The position numbers were made by a program, and so were the translations under genes. The notes below the pieces were generated by a model, which searched no databases, had not been told where the DNA came from, and worked only from the letters and a program-made list of their open reading frames with translations. A DNA stretch of 8,371 bases from Chitinophagaceae bacterium (GTDB taxonomy: Bacteria; Bacteroidota; Bacteroidia; Chitinophagales; Chitinophagaceae), in the NCBI GenBank assembly GCA_947378615.1, contig CANCKV010000116.1, positions 1 through 8,371 on the forward strand, in the 5' to 3' direction. Positions 4,430-8,371 of this stretch are shown here, in pieces (within the stretch, counting starts at the first letter, position 1; every line of letters starts with the position of its first letter).

Positions 4430-7243
4430 ATGGAATATAATTTCGGAGAAATAGAAAAGAAATGGCAGGGCAAATGGAATGATGCTAATGCCTATAAGGT
4501 GAGTAATAAAAGCGACAAACCTAAATATTATGTGTTAGATATGTTCCCCTACCCTAGTGGTGCAGGTTTGCATGTGGGACATCCTTTGGGGTATATAGCT
4601 AGCGATATCTTTAGCAGGTACAAACGTTTGAAAGGCTTTAATGTATTGCATCCGATGGGTTATGATGCCTTTGGATTACCTGCAGAACAATATGCTATTG
4701 AACATGGTGTTCATCCCGCAGTTTCTACAGAACAAAATATTGGCAACTTCCGCAAACAGTTGGATAAAATAGGTTTCTGCTATGATTGGGATAGGGAAGT
4801 TCGTACCTGCGAAACCAATTATTACAAGTGGACTCAATGGATTTTTCTTCAATTATTCAATAGTTATTTTAATCCTGCTACAAAGAAAGCAACTCCTATA
4901 ACTGAATTGGTGAAAGCTTTTGAAATAGACGGTTCTATAAGTATTGATGGACTTAGGGCAACAATTAAATCATTTACTGCTGCTGAATGGAAGGCGTATT
5001 CTGAAAAGGAACAGCAAGACATCTTGATGGAGTTTCGCTTGGCTTTTTGTGGTCACGGCGAGGTTAATTGGTGCGAGGCTTTAGGAACGGTATTGGCAAA
5101 TGATGAAGTGGTCAATGGTGTGAGTGAACGTGGAGGTCATCCTGTAGAGAAGAAACGTTTGCGTCAATGGTATTTGCGGATTACGGACTATGCAGACAGG
5201 TTATTGAATGACCTCAATAAGCTCGAATGGAGCGATGCAATGAAAGAAATGCAGACCAATTGGATAGGTAAAAGCAGTGGGGCAGAAATTAGTTTCAAGA
5301 TACAGGTTTCTAGTTACAATGATACACCTTCTAACGTAGAACTTACTACTCACAACTCACCACTTACAGTTTACACCACCCGTCCCGATACCATCTTTGG
5401 CGTTGACTTTATGGTAGTTTCTCCCGAACATGAATTGGTGACAGGCATTACTTCTGCTGCACAACAAAAAGAAGTGGAGGATTATATCAATTATGTAAAA
5501 AGTCGTAGTGAACGTGAAAGACAAGCAGAGAAGAAGATAACCGGTGCCTTTACAGGTGCCTTCGCCATCAATCCTTTTGATGGTCGGGAGATTCCAATTT
5601 GGATTAGCGAATATGTATTGGCAGGATATGGAACAGGGGCAATTATGGCGGTACCTTGTGGTGATGAGCGTGATTTTAAATTTGCCAACCACTTCAATAT
5701 CCCCATTACCAATATCATTGGGGATGCGTTCAATGGCACAGAACCGAATGCTACAAAGGATGCTAAATTGACAAATAGTGGATTCTTGAATGGTGTCGTT
5801 TTGCGTGATGCTATTGATATTGTTATCGACAAGTTGGAGGAAATGGGTATTGGCAAACGCAAGATTAACTATCGTATGCGTGATGCTGCCTTTAGTCGTC
5901 AGCGGTATTGGGGCGAACCCTTCCCAATAGTTTGGAAGAATGGAATTGCCTATCCTTTATCAGAAAATGAATTGCCACTCGAGTTGCCAAAAGTAGATTC
6001 TTATTCTCCCGGTCCTGAAGGAGAAGGTCCTTTGGCAAATATTGATTCTTGGGTTGAAAAGAATTTGGAGACGAATACGATGCCGGGTTATGCGGGTTCG
6101 TCTTGGTATTTCTTGCGTTATATGGATAATCATAATGACGCAGAGTTTGCAGGCAGAGAGGCAACTGACTATTGGAATCAAGTGGATTTATATATTGGAG
6201 GAACGGAACATGCGGTAGGACATTTATTGTATAGCCGTTTATGGACAAAGGTGTTGCATGACTTAGGGCATCTAAGTTTCGATGAACCATTCAAGAAGCT
6301 ATTGAATCAGGGAATGATTACGGGTAAATCCTATTTCATAACCTATGTTCATGTTTACAGCAATGGAGATAAAGCAAGGATGATTGAAAAAAGAATATTT
6401 AATGCAAATAAGTATTTTGATTCTCAAGGAAGAATTGTTCGCTCTGCATTAGAAAGGTATGCTAAGACAGAAGAACATTTTCCTTTGATGGATAATGTGA
6501 TTTGGGGTGGTAAAACAGAGAGTGGGGAACAGTATGCAGAACTAATAGATATTGTAGAAAAGATGTCAAAATCAAAAGGGAATGTTTTTAATCCCGATGA
6601 TATTGTTAATGAATTCGGTGCGGATACTTTCCGTATGTACGAAATGTTCCTCGGCCCTATCGAACAAAGCAAACCTTGGGATACAAAGGGTATTGAGGGT
6701 GTTCACCGTTTTCTGAAGAAACTATGGCGTTTGTTTTATGATGATAGTAAGGGGAAAGTATGGAATGAAGAAGTTCCTACACCTGCCGAGCTAAAGATAC
6801 TTCACCGTACGATCAAGAAGATTGAAGATGATACAGAACGCTTTAGCTTCAATACGGCTGTGAGTGGATTTATGGTTTGTGTAAATGATTTGGCAGATGC
6901 TAAATGTCATAAGCGTGCTATCCTAGAACAGGTCTTGATTTTATTAACTCCGTATGCACCACATATTGCGGAAGAATTGTGGCATTCTTTGGGTAATGAA
7001 GGCTTTATCATCGATGCACCCTTTCCTCAATTTGAGGGCAAATATATTGTGGAAAGTACTAAAGAATATCCAATCAGTATCAATGGGAAGGTTCGTGCAA
7101 ACCTCAATCTTCCATTAGATATGGAACAAGCAGAAGTAGAAACAATCGTTACTGCAAACGAAACAGTACAAAAATGGTTAGAGGGTAAAGCACCTAAGAA
7201 AATCATCTTTGTAAAAGGAAGGATGATTAATGTAGTAATTTAA
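4430..7243 (+). CDS. leuS: Leucine--tRNA ligase
   Basis: This 937-residue cytoplasmic class Ia aminoacyl-tRNA synthetase charges tRNA-Leu with leucine and edits mischarged products. Motifs in order: HVGH (48-51, the HIGH motif); zinc-domain region around NWC (213-215); CP1 editing domain with TTRPDTIFG (316-324) and GTGAIMAVPCGDERDF (401-416), where D412 aligns with the conserved editing aspartate; RQRYWGEPFP; SSWYFLRY; KMSKSKGN (711-718, the KMSKS motif); an anticodon-binding helical domain; and a C-terminal domain ending near residue 937. It is longer than the E. coli enzyme (about 860), from extra sequence around residues 150-210 and 630-705, as I recall for Bacteroidota LeuRS. The usual second zinc cysteine pair is replaced by SERGGHPV (232-239), so zinc binding there is doubtful. 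Residues 305-313 come from a 7-base tandem repeat. The start follows a structured leader without a normally spaced Shine-Dalgarno. Confidence 0.98.
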   Translation: MEYNFGEIEKKWQGKWNDANAYKVSNKSDKPKYYVLDMFPYPSGAGLHVGHPLGYIASDIFSRYKRLKGFNVLHPMGYDAFGLPAEQYAIEHGVHPAVSTEQNIGNFRKQLDKIGFCYDWDREVRTCETNYYKWTQWIFLQLFNSYFNPATKKATPITELVKAFEIDGSISIDGLRATIKSFTAAEWKAYSEKEQQDILMEFRLAFCGHGEVNWCEALGTVLANDEVVNGVSERGGHPVEKKRLRQWYLRITDYADRLLNDLNKLEWSDAMKEMQTNWIGKSSGAEISFKIQVSSYNDTPSNVELTTHNSPLTVYTTRPDTIFGVDFMVVSPEHELVTGITSAAQQKEVEDYINYVKSRSERERQAEKKITGAFTGAFAINPFDGREIPIWISEYVLAGYGTGAIMAVPCGDERDFKFANHFNIPITNIIGDAFNGTEPNATKDAKLTNSGFLNGVVLRDAIDIVIDKLEEMGIGKRKINYRMRDAAFSRQRYWGEPFPIVWKNGIAYPLSENELPLELPKVDSYSPGPEGEGPLANIDSWVEKNLETNTMPGYAGSSWYFLRYMDNHNDAEFAGREATDYWNQVDLYIGGTEHAVGHLLYSRLWTKVLHDLGHLSFDEPFKKLLNQGMITGKSYFITYVHVYSNGDKARMIEKRIFNANKYFDSQGRIVRSALERYAKTEEHFPLMDNVIWGGKTESGEQYAELIDIVEKMSKSKGNVFNPDDIVNEFGADTFRMYEMFLGPIEQSKPWDTKGIEGVHRFLKKLWRLFYDDSKGKVWNEEVPTPAELKILHRTIKKIEDDTERFSFNTAVSGFMVCVNDLADAKCHKRAILEQVLILLTPYAPHIAEELWHSLGNEGFIIDAPFPQFEGKYIVESTKEYPISINGKVRANLNLPLDMEQAEVETIVTANETVQKWLEGKAPKKIIFVKGRMINVVI
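5341..5368 (+). repeat. Heptanucleotide tandem repeat inside leuS
   Basis: Four adjoining 7-base units, ACTTACT, ACTCACA, ACTCACC and ACTTACA, share the consensus ACTYACN. They encode about LTTHNSPLT (residues 305-313), just two residues before the conserved TTRPDTIFG of the editing domain. The protein segment around it (about 290-314) looks longer and more polar than the short link I would expect there, so the repeat may have inserted or grown in the gene. Three units equal seven codons, so gain or loss of three units keeps the frame. Confidence 0.7.
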
Positions 7244-7273
7244 GTTGAGGGAAAGAGGGGTTAGGGAAAGTGT

Positions 7274-7308
7274 TTTGAATTATGAAATATGAGTTATGAA
7301 ATAATAAT
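7274..7308 (+). repeat. Heptanucleotide tandem repeat before the aminotransferase gene
   Basis: Five consecutive 7-base units (TTTGAAT, TATGAAA, TATGAGT, TATGAAA, TAATAAT) approximate the consensus TATGAAN. The tract ends 8 bases before the aminotransferase ATG, so it occupies the place where ribosome-binding sequence would be. It fills about half of the 73-base gap after leuS, which otherwise holds only two AGGGAAAG copies (7248-7255 and 7263-7270) and no terminator-like hairpin. Confidence 0.6.
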
Positions 7309-7316
7309 TATGTGCG

Positions 7317-8371
7317 ATGAGTCTTCGTAATCAGTTTCTACAGCATATTGCACAAACATCACCTGCACCTATTGGGCTAGAGATGGAAAGTGCAAGCGGT
7401 ATTTATATTTATGATACTAATGGGAAGGCATATATAGATATGATTAGTGGATTCAGTGTGGCTAATATTGGACATAGCCATCCAAAAGTGGTGGAAGCGG
7501 TTCGGCAGCAAGCAGAAAAATATATGCACCTGATTGTGTATGGCGAATACATTCAACATCCGCAAGTTGCTTATGCCAAATTATTGACAGAACACCTCCC
7601 TACTTCTCTTAACTGTGTATATTTCACAAATAGTGGTGCAGAGACAACAGAGGGTGCAATGAAATTGGCGAAACGAGTTACTAATCGCAGTCAAATCATT
7701 TGTTTCAATAAGGCATATCATGGTAGTACACAAGGTGCATTAAGCATGATTGGGGATGAATATTTCAGGAATGCCTTTCGTCCCTTACTACCCGATATAT
7801 TACATGTTGATTATAATTCACAATCCGCAATTGATGCTATTAATTCGAATACAGCTTGTGTTATTTTAGAAACAGTTCAGGCAGAAGCAGGGATTGTAAA
7901 GCCTTCTAAAGAATGGATTACTTCCCTCAAGAAAAAATGTGAGCAACAGGGTGCACTATTCATTTTAGATGAAATTCAAGCTGGATTTGGGAGAACAGGA
8001 AGCCTTTGGGCTTTTGAGCAATATGCTATTGTGCCTGATATTCTATTATTGGGAAAAGCGCTCGGAGGGGGAATGCCTCTCGGAGCATTCATTGCTGATA
8101 AAAAATTGATGGATGCTTTTACATTTAATCCAGTTTTAGGACATATCACCACATTTGGGGGTCATCCTGTTAGTTGTGCGGCAGGGAAAGCGGCATTTGA
8201 AGTATTGATTGATGGGCATTACATTGATGCAGTAAAAGCAAAGGAAAACATTATGCTAAACACAATCAAGCATCCGTCAATAGTTGAGGTTAGGACAAGT
8301 GGGCTTTGGATGGCGATTGAATTTGATAGTTTTGAAACAAATCATAAAGTCATCAAAAAATGTATTGAAAA
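7317..8371 (+). CDS. Class III PLP-dependent aminotransferase (acetylornithine/aspartate aminotransferase family), 3' end beyond window
   Basis: An open frame of 351 codons runs off the window edge; the family is near 400 residues, so roughly 45 are missing. Such enzymes transfer an amino group using pyridoxal phosphate in the cytoplasm. Visible motifs: GIYIYDTNGKAYIDM near 28-42; NSGAETTEGAMKLAK (105-119), which holds the cofactor phosphate; YHGST (134-138), with the aromatic residue stacking on the PLP ring; ETVQAEAG (185-192, where ETIQGEAG is usual); LDEIQAGFGRTG with D218 contacting the pyridine nitrogen; and the Schiff-base lysine K247 in LLLGKALGGGMPLGAF. It resembles the Bacteroidota proteins labelled aspartate aminotransferase family, related to ArgD and GabT; the substrate cannot be read from sequence. 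ATG 7317 is the first start after an in-frame stop at 7305. It follows leuS by 73 bases on the same strand without a visible terminator, so read-through from leuS is possible. Confidence 0.92.
   Translation, partial: MSLRNQFLQHIAQTSPAPIGLEMESASGIYIYDTNGKAYIDMISGFSVANIGHSHPKVVEAVRQQAEKYMHLIVYGEYIQHPQVAYAKLLTEHLPTSLNCVYFTNSGAETTEGAMKLAKRVTNRSQIICFNKAYHGSTQGALSMIGDEYFRNAFRPLLPDILHVDYNSQSAIDAINSNTACVILETVQAEAGIVKPSKEWITSLKKKCEQQGALFILDEIQAGFGRTGSLWAFEQYAIVPDILLLGKALGGGMPLGAFIADKKLMDAFTFNPVLGHITTFGGHPVSCAAGKAAFEVLIDGHYIDAVKAKENIMLNTIKHPSIVEVRTSGLWMAIEFDSFETNHKVIKKCIE

Noticed and set aside
5357..5862. Overlapping reading frames on the minus strand inside leuS
   Set aside because: They lie antisense to a clearly conserved gene, have no recognisable motif or start context, and their composition is explained by the leuS codons.
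7377..7565. Minus-strand frame of 62 codons opposite the aminotransferase
   Set aside because: It is antisense to the conserved N-terminal part of the aminotransferase and has no independent support.

Overview
This AT-rich window most likely comes from a member of the Bacteroidota, possibly the Chitinophagales. The reasons are a CrtD-type carotenoid desaturase, a Bacteroidota-style leucyl-tRNA synthetase of about 940 residues whose second cysteine pair is replaced by a SERGGHPV segment, and -7 promoter elements of the TAnnTTTG type. All gene assignments come from motif reading and memory of the families; no search was run.

Layout: (1) 1-250 has no gene but holds a GC-rich 92-bp palindromic element (112-203). 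(2) 251-1735 (+) is a carotenoid desaturase, convergent with the next pair. (3) 2863-1761 (-) is a likely two-gene unit: a small MarR-type regulator, then endonuclease III (nth). The regulator has a well-formed Bacteroidota promoter whose -33 box overlaps a perfect 14-bp palindrome. (4) 2888-3269 has no gene; most of it is a MITE-like inverted-repeat element (2992-3155) flanked by exact 10-bp direct repeats. (5) 4145-3270 (-) is ftsX, the membrane subunit of the FtsEX divisome complex. (6) 4146-4429 is a 284-bp divergent region with a symmetrical pair of -7-like boxes, a terminator-like hairpin and a set of alternative stem-loops just ahead of leuS. (7) 4430-7243 (+) is leuS. (8) From 7317 (+) to the end of the window runs a class III PLP aminotransferase, cut by the window edge.

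The genes are mostly housekeeping (tRNA charging, division, base excision repair) plus one pigment gene and a local regulator. I see no defence system, phage, CRISPR array, tRNA or rRNA, and no convincing new multi-gene system. The most interesting material is non-coding or repeat-like: the MITE-like element with apparent target duplication, two unrelated heptanucleotide tandem repeats (one inside leuS at the edge of the editing-domain threonine-rich motif, one directly before the aminotransferase start), the possible regulatory leader of leuS, and the palindromic operator candidate in front of the MarR gene.
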